Below are positions 32,422 to 42,293 of a DNA stretch of 64,000 nt, piece by piece. The notes below the pieces were generated by a model. That model worked only from the letters and a program-made list of their open reading frames with translations, was not told the DNA's origin and made no database searches. The DNA is from Homoserinibacter sp. GY 40078 (GTDB lineage: Bacteria; Actinomycetota; Actinomycetes; Actinomycetales; Microbacteriaceae): positions 833,741-897,740 of the forward strand of contig NZ_VRTZ01000001.1 of the NCBI RefSeq assembly GCF_008017545.1, read 5' to 3'. A program made the translations under genes and the position numbers. Within the stretch, counting starts at the first letter, position 1. Every line of letters starts with the position of its first letter.

Positions 32422-32491
32422 GCCCCGTGAGAGTACGCACTTCTGCGTGCTCTCACGGCTCGGAGCACGCAGAAGTGCGTACTCTCACGGG
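32422..32491. repeat. 70-nt palindromic hairpin element, copy 2
   Basis: The left arm 32422-32452 is identical to 31663-31693. The right arm 32463-32491 pairs over 29 bp. The 10-nt loop TCACGGCTCG is the reverse complement of copy 1's loop, so the unit is in the opposite orientation. It lies between the esterase and NUDIX gene starts, in their divergent promoter region. Confidence 0.85.
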
Positions 32492-32521
32492 AACCGGGGG
32501 GCGCGTGCGCCAGAATGAAGC

Positions 32522-33085
32522 ATGAGCACCGTGGGCGCAGGCATCCCCGAACCTCCTCGCGACGAGCCGAACTCGGCGTGGTTGAGCGAAGAGGAGCTGT
32601 CGGAGGCGCGGCGGAGGCTGCCCCTCCTCTACGTCGAGGCGGTCCCCGTGCGCGTCGATGGCCTCGGCGTGGTGACGCACGTGGGCGTGCTTCTGCGGGC
32701 GAACCCGGCGGGCGAGATCACCCGCACCCTCGTCTCGGGTCGCGTCATGTTCGGCGAGACGATTCGCGACGCGCTCTTCCGCCACCTCGAGAAGGACCTC
32801 GGCCCGATGGCCTTCCCTCTGCTCCCGGCGAGCCCGGTGCCGTTCCAGGTGGCCGAGTACTTCCCCATCCCGGGGCTCTCCGCCTACGTCGACGAGCGCC
32901 AGCACGCCGTCGCCCTCGCCTACGTCGTGCCGGTGACCGGCACCTGCGAGCCGCGGCAGGATGCGCTCGAGCTCACCTGGGTCACCCCCGCCGAAGCGTC
33001 GTCGCCGACGTTCCATGCGGAGCTCGAGGGCGGTCGCGGCAGCCTGCTGCGCGCCGCGCTCGCCTCGGTCGGCGTCCTCGGCTGA
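32522..33085 (+). CDS. NUDIX-family / DUF4916 protein
   Basis: A 187-residue cytosolic protein of the DUF4916/NUDIX-like group. It begins with a disordered segment, then AWLSEEELSEARRRLPLLYVEAVPVRV and a core with GVLLRANPAGEITRTLVSGRVMFGETIRDALFRHLEKDLG, which parallels the GRVxxGE...RExxEE layout of a NUDIX box. The family's invariant REXXEE residues are degenerate (RHLEKD), so hydrolase activity is doubtful. It resembles actinobacterial NUDIX hydrolase-like proteins of unknown substrate. ATG 32522 lies beyond hairpin copy 2. Confidence 0.72.
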   Translation: MSTVGAGIPEPPRDEPNSAWLSEEELSEARRRLPLLYVEAVPVRVDGLGVVTHVGVLLRANPAGEITRTLVSGRVMFGETIRDALFRHLEKDLGPMAFPLLPASPVPFQVAEYFPIPGLSAYVDERQHAVALAYVVPVTGTCEPRQDALELTWVTPAEASSPTFHAELEGGRGSLLRAALASVGVLG

Positions 33086-33373
33086 TTCGACCGTCGGGGT
33101 ACGCGTCCAGCCGGTTGAGGGGTACGTTTAGCCGTATCCGGGGTACGTTCAGCCGAAATCTGGGGGGACGACCCCTCGTTCTACACCCCCGGGTTGGGGT
33201 CGCCCCCGGGGGCGAAAGCGCATGCACGCGGTGAACAACCCTCGATAACGTAAGCGCAAACGGTTACCCGATACCCCAGTGACGTACCCGCGTTGCTCAC
33301 CCGAATCGGCACTCGAACGCCGATGCAGCCGGGGATGTCGTGCGCCGTCAAGTGTGAATAGGTTCTCCTCTCC
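33086..33373. promoter_or_regulatory. upstream region of the giant surface protein gene
   Basis: A 288-nt gene-free stretch. It has three direct repeats of the form GGGGTACG(N)TnCAGCCG, at 33096-33113, 33119-33134 and 33140-33155, spaced about 21-23 nt (two helical turns). Dense C/G-rich inverted sequences around 33185-33213 (CCCCCGGG/CCCGGGGG) could terminate the NUDIX gene. The promoter for the surface protein presumably lies between 33215 and 33360; I cannot point to convincing hexamers. Confidence 0.5.
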
Positions 33374-36300
33374 GTGGTACGTGCACGTCGCCGCCTGCAA
33401 TTCGGTGCTGCCTTCGCAGCCCTCTCCGCTCTCCTCATCGGTACCGCCGCGGTGCCCGCCGCCGCAGCCGAGAACTCGGCCGTGCTCGACATCACGAAGT
33501 CGGTCGACAAGGCGACCCCCGCCCGCGGGCAGGTGTTCACCTACACGATCACCGTCGACTGCTCGAGCGACAACTGCCTGAACGCGACCGTCGTCGATGC
33601 CCTCCCCGAGCCGTTCGCTTCGTTCGAGGTGAACCCCACGGTCGTGGTCACGGGCGCTCCGGCGACGACGACCTGGGGCGGCGAGGACGGCCGCACCCTG
33701 ACCGTGGCGTTCACGCGGGCGCTCGACGGCGGCGGCGTGGGCCTCGCGTCGGGTGACGGCCCCTCGATCCAGGTCGCACTGACGGTGCCCGCAGGGCTGT
33801 CGCCGAACTGGAGCCACAACGGTGTCGCCGTGCCGAACACCGCCACCGTGCGCGCGGACAACGCACTCGAGGAGTCGGCCTCGGCCAACGTGACCGTCTC
33901 CGTGCCGTTCGAGGTCTCCACCTCGACGAGCATCGACTGGGCTCCGCCGTCGGCGCAGTTCAAGGTGGGCGAGGCCTCGACGATCACCCTCACCACCCGC
34001 AACACCTCGAACGCGCTCGCGGACTCGCTCGAGTTGGTCGCCCCGCGCGACCCCACCGCCACGGGGAACGCCTTCGACATCGTCGACCTCACCGGATTCG
34101 GCGAGCTCGTGTTCCCGCAGGGCGCCGACCGCGTGCAGATCGACGCCTACGTCGACGGCGCGTGGGTCGTCGGCACCCCGTCGAGCTCCGCGGCGCTTCC
34201 GGGCGGCGTGTCCGCCGGAGACGTGACGGGCCTACGTATCCGATTCACATCCACCTCGGGTGTGGCGATCGCCGCCAACGGCACTGAGGGCTCGATCGAA
34301 CTGCAGGTCGCGCAGCGCGCCACCCGCCGTGGTACCTCCGACTCGCTCGTGCTCGGCGCATCCGCCACGATGCTCACCCGCGGCACCGTGACCGTGCCGG
34401 ATCACGGCTCGGCCTCGGCCAACGGATCCGACTCGTACACGATCAGCCCTCTCACGGTCGAGGTCAGCGGCACCGTATCCTTCGCGGCATCGGTCATCGC
34501 CGCCGGCACGGGAACGACCGCGACGCTCAGCGGCCGCAACGACTCCAACGGTCCCGTGTCGGTGCTGCGCCTCACCCAGCAGGCCGACGAGCTGCTCGCC
34601 GACACGCACCTGACCTTCACGCGCCTCGTCGACCAGGGCACTGCCTGGCCCGAGGGCGCGACGTCGGCCAAGATCACCTGGCTCGTCGACTCCGGTTCGG
34701 CTCCGGCCCCCACGACGATCGGGCCGGATGACGACTGGCCCGCCCCGAGCCTGACGGGCGGCCAGCGCATCGTCGGGTTCTCGGTGGACTTCATCGGATC
34801 GATCCCCGCGGGTGAATCGGCCACCGTGCCGTTCCGCTTCGAGGTCGCGCCGAACATCGTCACGAACCCGAGCGATGTCGTCGACCTCGACAACACGATC
34901 CGCGTCGATGCCCACAACGATGCGGGCGACGCCGATCCGGCGTACCCGTCGGCCTCGTTGCAGGTCATCTACCCGCAGATCGACGTCACCCTCAAGAAGA
35001 CGGTCACCCCGTCCGCCCCGGTGCCCGCGGGCGGCCGTTCGGTGACCCAGCTCCGCGCCTCCGTCGGAAGCCAGTCCGGTTTCGTGAACCCGACGAGCAT
35101 CATCATCACGGATGTCGACGGCAGCGGGACCGACTACTGGGATGCGTTCGACGCGGTCGCCATCGCGCCCACCTCGGTGCCCGCCGATTCGAAGCTCGTG
35201 ATCCGGACGACCACCGACGGCACCACCTGGACGATCTTCGACACGATCATCACCGGTGACGTCGGCACGACCTACGCGAAGGCACTCCCCGCGGGTCTCG
35301 TCGGTGTGCGCTTCGAGTTCACCAACGAAGACGGGTTCGCCCAGGGCACGGCCGTGCAGGGCAACGTGGCGTTCGTCGCGCGCTCCGAGCTGCGCAACAG
35401 CGGCCTTCCCGTCGCTTCCGGTTCGGGTGCGACGAGCTACACCAACGCCGCGACCGTCGACTCGGGCGGCGAGGTCGAGCTGCCGGGTGGCGGCACGGTC
35501 ACCGACAGCGACGGCGACACGGGCTCCGGCCCCGTGATCCCCGACCCGGGCTTCGGCGGTCTGCTCGCCGGCAAGGACTGGCAGCTGGTCGACGGCTCCG
35601 CGACCGTGTCGAGCCAGTCGGGCCAGCAGCGCACCGCGCGCCTCGGATGGGGCACACAGGTGACCGGGTCCGACACGGTCGTCGTGGCCGACCCGGCCGA
35701 CCCCACCGCAGCCGTCACGAGTACGGTCTTCCAGGCCTTCGACCTGGTGCGGATCGAGGCGATCACGCGCGAAGCCGACCCGTTCATCGCGTTCGACCGC
35801 GTGAAGGACATCCGCCTCTACAACGGCTCGACGTGGACGTCGATCCGCTCGGCGGCGTGCGCCACCGCGAGCGACTGCGAGGGGCGTTTCAACGGATACA
35901 CGCTGACCGCCGCCGAGCGCGCCAGCACCGTCGGCGTCGAGATCACCTTCGAGGAGTGGGAGGACGGCCGCCTCCCCGAGAACACCGACGACCCGCTCAC
36001 TCCGCCTGTCGGTTCGGGCGTCACCTCGGGCCCGGACGAGCGTCCGCTCGACCTCACTTTCCAGCTGCGCAACCGCCTGCGCGACAGCTCCGCCTCGCCC
36101 GAGAACCCGTGGATCACGGCCAGCCGCGTGCTGAACCGCGCCCCGGATGCCGGCCTCGTCGAGAACAACGTGCTCGTCGTCACGGGCGCCGACCAGCGCA
36201 GTGCCGCCGACACCATCCAGATCCTCGACCGCCTGCCGGGCGTCGGCCTCACCAAGACGTCGAGCTCCGGGTCGATGGCGATCCCGATCCTCGGCGACGT

Positions 36301-39300
36301 GGCGGCGGGCAACTACCCCACCACGGACTTCGTGCTGACGGCGCGCAACACCTCGGATGCGCGAGCCTGGTACCTGCGGGTGACCGACCAGATGCCGTGT
36401 TCGAGCTCCGACGTCACGGAGTGCGTGCACCCGACCGCCGGTGGCGTCTCGGGGTCGACGGTTAATCCGTACACGGGTCACACGTGGGACCCGGAGACGA
36501 GCCCGTTCGACGCCTTCACCATCACGAGCCTGACGATGCCGAGCACCTCCACGCTCAGTGCGGCGGGCGTGACCGGCGCGGTCATCACCGTGTGGAAGCC
36601 CGACGGCTCGACGGTCGACTACACGTACAACGTGACGAACGGATCCGGGCGACCGAACACCTCGCAGCTGGCCGACGCCGTGGGCATCAGTGTGCTCTTC
36701 TCTGGGGTGAACGCCGACGGCGGCTCGATCGTCACCGGGGCGAACCTCTCCATCACCCTGAAGACGCAGCTGCGCGAGTTCCTCCGCAGCGATCCCACCA
36801 CGCGGCCCGCCCCCGGCGTGATCACGAACGACGCATTCACCCAGGTGTGGGACGGCGTGCTCAACGACACCGGCGTCAACGCCTACGCCTCGCGCAGCGC
36901 GGATGTCACCCTCGCGAACGCCGCGATCGACGTGACGGCGGCCAAGGCCGTCTCGCCGACGACCATCCTCGAGAAGGACCGCAGCACGCCGGTGACCGTG
37001 ACACTCACGGCCACGCAGGGCACCTCGACCGCGTCGCCCGATGAGATCGTGATCTCCGACACGCGCTCCGACTTCTGGAACGTCTTCGAACTGCGCGGGC
37101 TCACCTCGACGCAGCGTCCGACGGGTGCGGACCGCGTGCGGATGTCGGTGAAGCTCGAGGACGACTCGTGGGTCGACGGGGCGTGGGGCTCGAACGCGAC
37201 CCTGCCCTCGGTCGACCTCGCCGACGTGCGCGGTGTGCGCTTCAGCTACGGCCGCGCGGACGGCGCGATCATCTCGACCACCGCGCCTGCCGCCAACTGG
37301 ACGGCGAAGGCGGTCTTCACCGTGGCGATTCGCGACACAGCAGCCGACGGCACCTCGGTGGCCTTCCCCTCGACCGTGACCAACACGGTCGACACGAGCG
37401 CCACGAACCCCAGCTGGGGAACCGACACGGCATCCGCCAACCGCAACCTCACGCTCGCGACCGGCACCTTCCGCGTCGCGATCTCGAAGACTCCTGCGGT
37501 GACCAGCTCGCCCGCCGGCGAGACGGTCAACTTCACCCTCGTGATGCGCAACACCGGCACGGGCTACCTCAACAACCCGGTCGTGGTGGACCAGCTGCCC
37601 GTCGACGCGACGATGCCGTACGGCGGATCGCTCCTGTTCGACCCAACGAGCGAGATCACGTACTCCACCTCGTCCGCCGGCATCCTGCCGACGAGCGGAC
37701 AGACGGTCTCGTACGACGACACCGCTCGCCGCATCACGATCAGCTGGCCCGCTGGGTCGCGGCTCGCCCCCGGCGAGGAGTACACGGTCGTGATCCCGCT
37801 GCAGCTCGCGCCGGGTCTGCGCACCACCGACCCGGCCGCGCTCAACACCTTCCGCTTCACGAGCGACCGCAGCCTCGAGGCGTGCACCCTCGCGACCTCG
37901 AACGGCCGCAGCGTGACCTTCACGAACGGCTCGACGAGCTGCTCCACGGACGCCCTCGTGACGACCTACGACGCGTCGGCGATCACCTCCTTCAAGGGCG
38001 TGAAGGGCGACGTCGGAACGGGCACCGTCTCGACGCGCGGTGCCGTGAACGCGAAGGACTCCGCGACCCCGTGCGTCTCGGACTCGGAGGGCTTCTACCG
38101 CTACCCGTGCGCCGCGAACACCGTCGTGGGCGGCACAGACCTGTGGAAGCTGCAGTTCACCAACGGTGGCAACATCAGCGCCTCGACGGCGACGATCGTC
38201 GACGTGCTTCCGATCCCGGGCGACTCGTACCTGCGCTCCGGACTCGCGCGCGAGTCGGACTACCGGCCCGTGTTCGCGGGCGACCTGCAGCTGCGGACCG
38301 CCGGAGAGTCGGTCGGCACGACGTTCACCTGGCAGCTGACGACCACGGCGAACCCCTGCCCGACGTTCGAGTCCAACCCGACGTGCTCGACCGCGAGCTG
38401 GGTGGACGGATCGGCGTTCGACTCCGACGACTACGACCGCGTCACCGCGGTGCGGATCGTGTTCGACTTCTCCGGAGCCACAGAGGGCGTCCTGAAGCCG
38501 GGTGCCCGGGTCGGCGTCACCTACCGCACGGTCAACACGCCCACCACTTCGGCGACCGACCAGCTGGCCCCCGTCACGGCGAGCACCTCGCCCGTGCGCG
38601 CGTGGAACAGCTTCGGGGTGAGCGCCCGCTTCACGAACAACGACATGCGACGGGTCGAGCCGATCCGCGCGGGTGTGCAGATCGCGACCGGGCCGATCCA
38701 GGTGACGAAGGCGATCGCCGGAGTCGCCGCTGACTTCGCCCCGACCAGCTACAGCGTCACCGCGAGCTGCACGGTCGCGGGTGTGAGCGTGCCGCTGCCC
38801 GCTTCCGGAGCCCTGACGCTCGCGGAGGGCAACGCGGTGCCGTACACGGCGCGCATCGACGGCATCCCGATCGGTGCGGAGTGCCGCATCGTCGAGGGTG
38901 AGACCGACGCGGTGAGCGTCGACTACTCGCCGGAGGCTCCCGGAGGCGAGGCCGCCCTGCTGGCGGTCACCACGGCCGCCGCCGTCGCCGACGCCGTGCC
39001 GACCGCGCAGCGCGCGAGCGTCACGAACACCTTCGGCACCACCTCGCTCACGATCGTGAAGGATGTCGACACGCTCGCGACGGAGGGCGAGTTCGGTCCG
39101 TTCGACTTCACCCTCGAGTGCGCGTCCGACACCGGCTCGGGCATCGTCGAGGTGGAGCTCGATGCCGAGGACGCGGCGTTCACGCTGGCCGACGGCCAGT
39201 CGAAGTCGGTGACCGACATCCCCGCGCCCGCCGACTGCACCCTTCGCGAGACGGATGCCGACGCGGCTGACGCGATCACGGTGACCCTCGGCGACGCCGA

Positions 39301-41731
39301 GAACACGGTGGTCGAGGGCGAGGCTGCTCCGCTCGAGCTCGGCTCGGCGGCGTCCTACACGGCGACGGTGACGAACACGTACGAGGCGGGCACGCTCTCG
39401 GTGCGCAAGGTCGTGACCGGCGGCACCTCCTACGGCGATGCCGAGTTCGTGTTCGACGTCACCTGCACGTACGACGGCCAGACGCTGCTCGACACCGAGC
39501 TCACCCTCGAGGCGTCCGAGACGCACGACTTCGACGAGATCTTCCCGGCGGGAACCTCCTGCGAGATCGTCGAGACGGATGCCGGCGGGGCGAGCGACCC
39601 GGCGGACGACGCGAGTGTGACGATCCCGGGACCCGAGGTCGGCGACACGCTCGGTTCGGTCACGGCCGTGATGACGAACCAGTTCAACACCGGGAGCGTG
39701 AAGATCACCAAGGCGCGCACCGGTGACGGGGCGGCGACCTACGGAGCCGGACCGTTCACCGCCCAGCTCGCCTGCACCTGGGAGCGTGACGGCGAGACCC
39801 TTGAGATCCCGCTGCCCGATGACGGTCTCGTGGTGCTCGACGCCGCGGGCGGCTACACCGCCACGGTCACGGGGCTCATCGCGGGCGCCGACTGCGTCGT
39901 GACGGAGCCCGAGTCCGGAGCCGCCACCCAGACCACGATCGATGACGTCCCCGCGATCACCGACGGCGGCACCGCGGAGGTCGACATCGACAACCGCTTC
40001 GACGTCGCGGGTCTCCAGATCGTCAAGGAGCGCGTCGGTGAGGGCGTCTCCCGCTGGGGCGACGGGCCGTTCGAGGTCGAGGTCGAGTGCGGCTACGACC
40101 GTGACGGCACCTGGGTCGACATCGACCTCGGATCCGACGCCACGCAGGAGCTGAGCTCCTCGAACGGCTACGAGGCGCACCTCGACGACCTGCTCGTCGG
40201 CGCCGAGTGCACCGTCGCCGAGACGGATGCGGGCTACGCGATCGAGAGCGAGGTCAGCACCGACGACGATCCGGCCGTCATCCCGGCGACGGGCGAGGCG
40301 ACGGTGACCGTGACGAACACCTTCCTCCTCGGCTCGCTGTCGATCGAGAAGACGGCCTCGGTCGGCGCTGTTCAGGGCGGGACGGAGTTCTCGTACACGC
40401 TCGCGGTCACCAACTCGGGCCACGTCGACGCCGAAGGCGTCCATGTGGCGGATGAGCTCGACGCGGACCTCGCGTTCGAGGGCGTCGACGCATCCGGCTG
40501 GACCTGTGAGTTCAACGGCGATGACCCGGATGGCTTCGGCGGGGTCCTCGCGTGCGACTACGACACCGTGCTCGACGCCGGTGACGACGCGACCGACATC
40601 CTGGTGACCGTGACCGTTCGCGACACGATCGCGAAGGACCAGCTGCCCAACACGGCCGTGGTCACCTCGACCACCCCGCAGGTGGACGGCGATGACGACG
40701 ACGTGACGACTCCGGTGAAGTGGCTCGACGCCTCGGCGACCCCGACGTGCCTCCGGGACGCCCCGTGGCTGTACTACCGGATCGACGCGCGCAACGTCGA
40801 CCTCGACGGTCAGAGCCTCACGATCGAGTGGAAGTCGGCGGGCGGTGAGATCGTGCACACCGACGTGGTGCCGATCACAGCCGACATGATCGACGACGAC
40901 GGAGTCGTGAACGGGCGCATCCTGTGGCCCGGCGCGGCGGTCGACGCCGACGGGTACGGCATCCTGTGGCCTGGATACCGGGCAGCGGGCCCCGGCGAGA
41001 CCCCGGACTACGAGAACCTCGTGCACGACACCTCGCTGCCCGAGGAGGCGCTGCGCGACGGCGCCTCGGTGACCCTGCACATCAACCCGGAGACGACGGT
41101 CACCGCCGAGTACCCGCCGCCGAGCGATGCGTGCGCCGAGACTCTCGGGCCGCGGGACGCGCACCTGTGGTTCACCAAGGACGCCGACAAGACGATGCTC
41201 TCGCCGGGTGACGAGTTCACGTACACGATGGTGGGCGGCAACGACGGATACGGCGCTGCGACGGATGTCGTGCTCGTGGACGCGGTGCCCTCGAACCTGC
41301 GGGTGCTGAGCGTCGCTCCGGCCGCGGCCGCCTCGGCCGGCGACCCGACGTGGTCCTCCTGCCAGGTGACGGACCGCGACGCGACCGGCTACGGCGGCGT
41401 GCTCCGCTGCGCCCTCGACCGTCCGCTGGGCGTCGGGCAGCGCACCCCCGCGGTGGTGCTGTCGGTGCGGCTCGCGGCGGATGCCGGAGTCGGCCAGGTG
41501 CGCAACGTCGGTGAGCTGACCGGTGACGAGGTCGAGACCGACCCGGATCGCGAACTGCCGACGCTGGCCGTGGACGACGACGCGACCGGCATGAGCATGG
41601 GTCTCGCCGCGACGGGTGTGCGCGAGGCGGTGGTGGTCGGGCTCGTGGGTCTGCTCGCGCTGCTGCTCGGTGTGCTCGCCCTGGCCGTGGCGGCCCTGCG
41701 TCGCCGGCGCGCCGAGGATGACGGAGCGTGA
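33374..41731 (+). CDS. giant sortase-anchored surface protein (DUF11/DUF5979 repeats)
   Basis: A 2785-residue secreted protein. A signal peptide (residues about 1-32, RRRLQFGAAFAALSALLIG then AAA-E) leads a long array of Ig-like beta modules with DUF11-type sequence (e.g. DITKSVDKATPARGQVFTYT). About five DUF5979-type repeats follow (starting near residues 1775, 1890, 2005, 2105 and 2210, each with a TK-like strand and an xCTV/xC pair), then two further DUF11 modules (about 2320 and 2595). The C-terminus has LAATG (about residue 2743), a hydrophobic helix and RRRR, i.e. a class E-like sortase signal. It is cell-wall attached and probably adhesive. The GTG at 33374 lacks a clear Shine-Dalgarno. 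No sortase gene is nearby. Confidence 0.85.
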   Translation: MVRARRRLQFGAAFAALSALLIGTAAVPAAAAENSAVLDITKSVDKATPARGQVFTYTITVDCSSDNCLNATVVDALPEPFASFEVNPTVVVTGAPATTTWGGEDGRTLTVAFTRALDGGGVGLASGDGPSIQVALTVPAGLSPNWSHNGVAVPNTATVRADNALEESASANVTVSVPFEVSTSTSIDWAPPSAQFKVGEASTITLTTRNTSNALADSLELVAPRDPTATGNAFDIVDLTGFGELVFPQGADRVQIDAYVDGAWVVGTPSSSAALPGGVSAGDVTGLRIRFTSTSGVAIAANGTEGSIELQVAQRATRRGTSDSLVLGASATMLTRGTVTVPDHGSASANGSDSYTISPLTVEVSGTVSFAASVIAAGTGTTATLSGRNDSNGPVSVLRLTQQADELLADTHLTFTRLVDQGTAWPEGATSAKITWLVDSGSAPAPTTIGPDDDWPAPSLTGGQRIVGFSVDFIGSIPAGESATVPFRFEVAPNIVTNPSDVVDLDNTIRVDAHNDAGDADPAYPSASLQVIYPQIDVTLKKTVTPSAPVPAGGRSVTQLRASVGSQSGFVNPTSIIITDVDGSGTDYWDAFDAVAIAPTSVPADSKLVIRTTTDGTTWTIFDTIITGDVGTTYAKALPAGLVGVRFEFTNEDGFAQGTAVQGNVAFVARSELRNSGLPVASGSGATSYTNAATVDSGGEVELPGGGTVTDSDGDTGSGPVIPDPGFGGLLAGKDWQLVDGSATVSSQSGQQRTARLGWGTQVTGSDTVVVADPADPTAAVTSTVFQAFDLVRIEAITREADPFIAFDRVKDIRLYNGSTWTSIRSAACATASDCEGRFNGYTLTAAERASTVGVEITFEEWEDGRLPENTDDPLTPPVGSGVTSGPDERPLDLTFQLRNRLRDSSASPENPWITASRVLNRAPDAGLVENNVLVVTGADQRSAADTIQILDRLPGVGLTKTSSSGSMAIPILGDVAAGNYPTTDFVLTARNTSDARAWYLRVTDQMPCSSSDVTECVHPTAGGVSGSTVNPYTGHTWDPETSPFDAFTITSLTMPSTSTLSAAGVTGAVITVWKPDGSTVDYTYNVTNGSGRPNTSQLADAVGISVLFSGVNADGGSIVTGANLSITLKTQLREFLRSDPTTRPAPGVITNDAFTQVWDGVLNDTGVNAYASRSADVTLANAAIDVTAAKAVSPTTILEKDRSTPVTVTLTATQGTSTASPDEIVISDTRSDFWNVFELRGLTSTQRPTGADRVRMSVKLEDDSWVDGAWGSNATLPSVDLADVRGVRFSYGRADGAIISTTAPAANWTAKAVFTVAIRDTAADGTSVAFPSTVTNTVDTSATNPSWGTDTASANRNLTLATGTFRVAISKTPAVTSSPAGETVNFTLVMRNTGTGYLNNPVVVDQLPVDATMPYGGSLLFDPTSEITYSTSSAGILPTSGQTVSYDDTARRITISWPAGSRLAPGEEYTVVIPLQLAPGLRTTDPAALNTFRFTSDRSLEACTLATSNGRSVTFTNGSTSCSTDALVTTYDASAITSFKGVKGDVGTGTVSTRGAVNAKDSATPCVSDSEGFYRYPCAANTVVGGTDLWKLQFTNGGNISASTATIVDVLPIPGDSYLRSGLARESDYRPVFAGDLQLRTAGESVGTTFTWQLTTTANPCPTFESNPTCSTASWVDGSAFDSDDYDRVTAVRIVFDFSGATEGVLKPGARVGVTYRTVNTPTTSATDQLAPVTASTSPVRAWNSFGVSARFTNNDMRRVEPIRAGVQIATGPIQVTKAIAGVAADFAPTSYSVTASCTVAGVSVPLPASGALTLAEGNAVPYTARIDGIPIGAECRIVEGETDAVSVDYSPEAPGGEAALLAVTTAAAVADAVPTAQRASVTNTFGTTSLTIVKDVDTLATEGEFGPFDFTLECASDTGSGIVEVELDAEDAAFTLADGQSKSVTDIPAPADCTLRETDADAADAITVTLGDAENTVVEGEAAPLELGSAASYTATVTNTYEAGTLSVRKVVTGGTSYGDAEFVFDVTCTYDGQTLLDTELTLEASETHDFDEIFPAGTSCEIVETDAGGASDPADDASVTIPGPEVGDTLGSVTAVMTNQFNTGSVKITKARTGDGAATYGAGPFTAQLACTWERDGETLEIPLPDDGLVVLDAAGGYTATVTGLIAGADCVVTEPESGAATQTTIDDVPAITDGGTAEVDIDNRFDVAGLQIVKERVGEGVSRWGDGPFEVEVECGYDRDGTWVDIDLGSDATQELSSSNGYEAHLDDLLVGAECTVAETDAGYAIESEVSTDDDPAVIPATGEATVTVTNTFLLGSLSIEKTASVGAVQGGTEFSYTLAVTNSGHVDAEGVHVADELDADLAFEGVDASGWTCEFNGDDPDGFGGVLACDYDTVLDAGDDATDILVTVTVRDTIAKDQLPNTAVVTSTTPQVDGDDDDVTTPVKWLDASATPTCLRDAPWLYYRIDARNVDLDGQSLTIEWKSAGGEIVHTDVVPITADMIDDDGVVNGRILWPGAAVDADGYGILWPGYRAAGPGETPDYENLVHDTSLPEEALRDGASVTLHINPETTVTAEYPPPSDACAETLGPRDAHLWFTKDADKTMLSPGDEFTYTMVGGNDGYGAATDVVLVDAVPSNLRVLSVAPAAAASAGDPTWSSCQVTDRDATGYGGVLRCALDRPLGVGQRTPAVVLSVRLAADAGVGQVRNVGELTGDEVETDPDRELPTLAVDDDATGMSMGLAATGVREAVVVGLVGLLALLLGVLALAVAALRRRRAEDDGA

Positions 41732-41776
41732 CGTGCGATTCCGGGGGTGCGGCCGGTCGGTCGTACCCTCGGAATC

Positions 41777-42283
41777 ATGACGACCCCGCGCGCCCAGACG
41801 AGCTATCAGGTCCGTTTCGAGTGGGGCGCGGAGGGCGCGGAAGCGCTCGCGTCGGGCGTGCACGCGATCGTCTGGGTCGATGAGCTGGGCGACGACGCGG
41901 CGCCCGAGCTGGGCATCGAGGTCGTCGCAGGCGGAGTGAGCTCGGCGGCGGCCGTCGCAAGGTGGTCGCTCGAGCGCCAGGAGCAGCTCGGCGGCCGATT
42001 CGTGGTCGGCGTCGTCGCGGCGGGCGCGCGTCAGGCCGACGGTTCGCTGCGATTCGCCGTAGAGGACCTGCTCGGAGCGGGTGCGGTGATCGACGCGATC
42101 GCCGAGACGGGCATCGATCACCAGTCACCGGAGGCTGCGGCCGCGGCTGCGGCCTATGCCGGCCTCCGGAACGCGACCCGGCACCTGGTGTCGGCATCCG
42201 TGTCGGCGCGCGAGCTCGGGGGTGTGCAGTTCGATGTCACCCCGGTCGATGCCGTCCAGCGCATCGGGGGTTCTCCGGCGTAG
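41777..42283 (+). CDS. ComB-like (2-phosphosulfolactate phosphatase family) protein
   Basis: A 168-residue protein resembling the 2-phosphosulfolactate phosphatase (ComB) family. It starts TSYQVRFEWGAEGAEALAS, then AHAIVWVDELG, typical of the N-terminal strand of the family. It is shorter than full-length ComB (about 240 residues). In archaea ComB hydrolyses phosphosulfolactate in coenzyme M synthesis; the actinobacterial homologues have no clear role, and methanogenesis is not expected here. ATG 41777 follows the giant gene by 45 nt and DUF427 by 10 nt. Confidence 0.65.
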   Translation: MTTPRAQTSYQVRFEWGAEGAEALASGVHAIVWVDELGDDAAPELGIEVVAGGVSSAAAVARWSLERQEQLGGRFVVGVVAAGARQADGSLRFAVEDLLGAGAVIDAIAETGIDHQSPEAAAAAAAYAGLRNATRHLVSASVSARELGGVQFDVTPVDAVQRIGGSPA

Positions 42284-42293
42284 CCTCGGGATC

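Noticed and set aside
34232-42121. A 2629-residue open frame on the minus strand across the giant surface protein gene
   Set aside because: It is a shadow produced by strong third-position GC on the plus strand: composition is Arg/Gly/Val/Asp-rich without domains, there is no signal peptide or ribosome site, and the opposite frame has clear DUF11/DUF5979 modules and a sortase signal.
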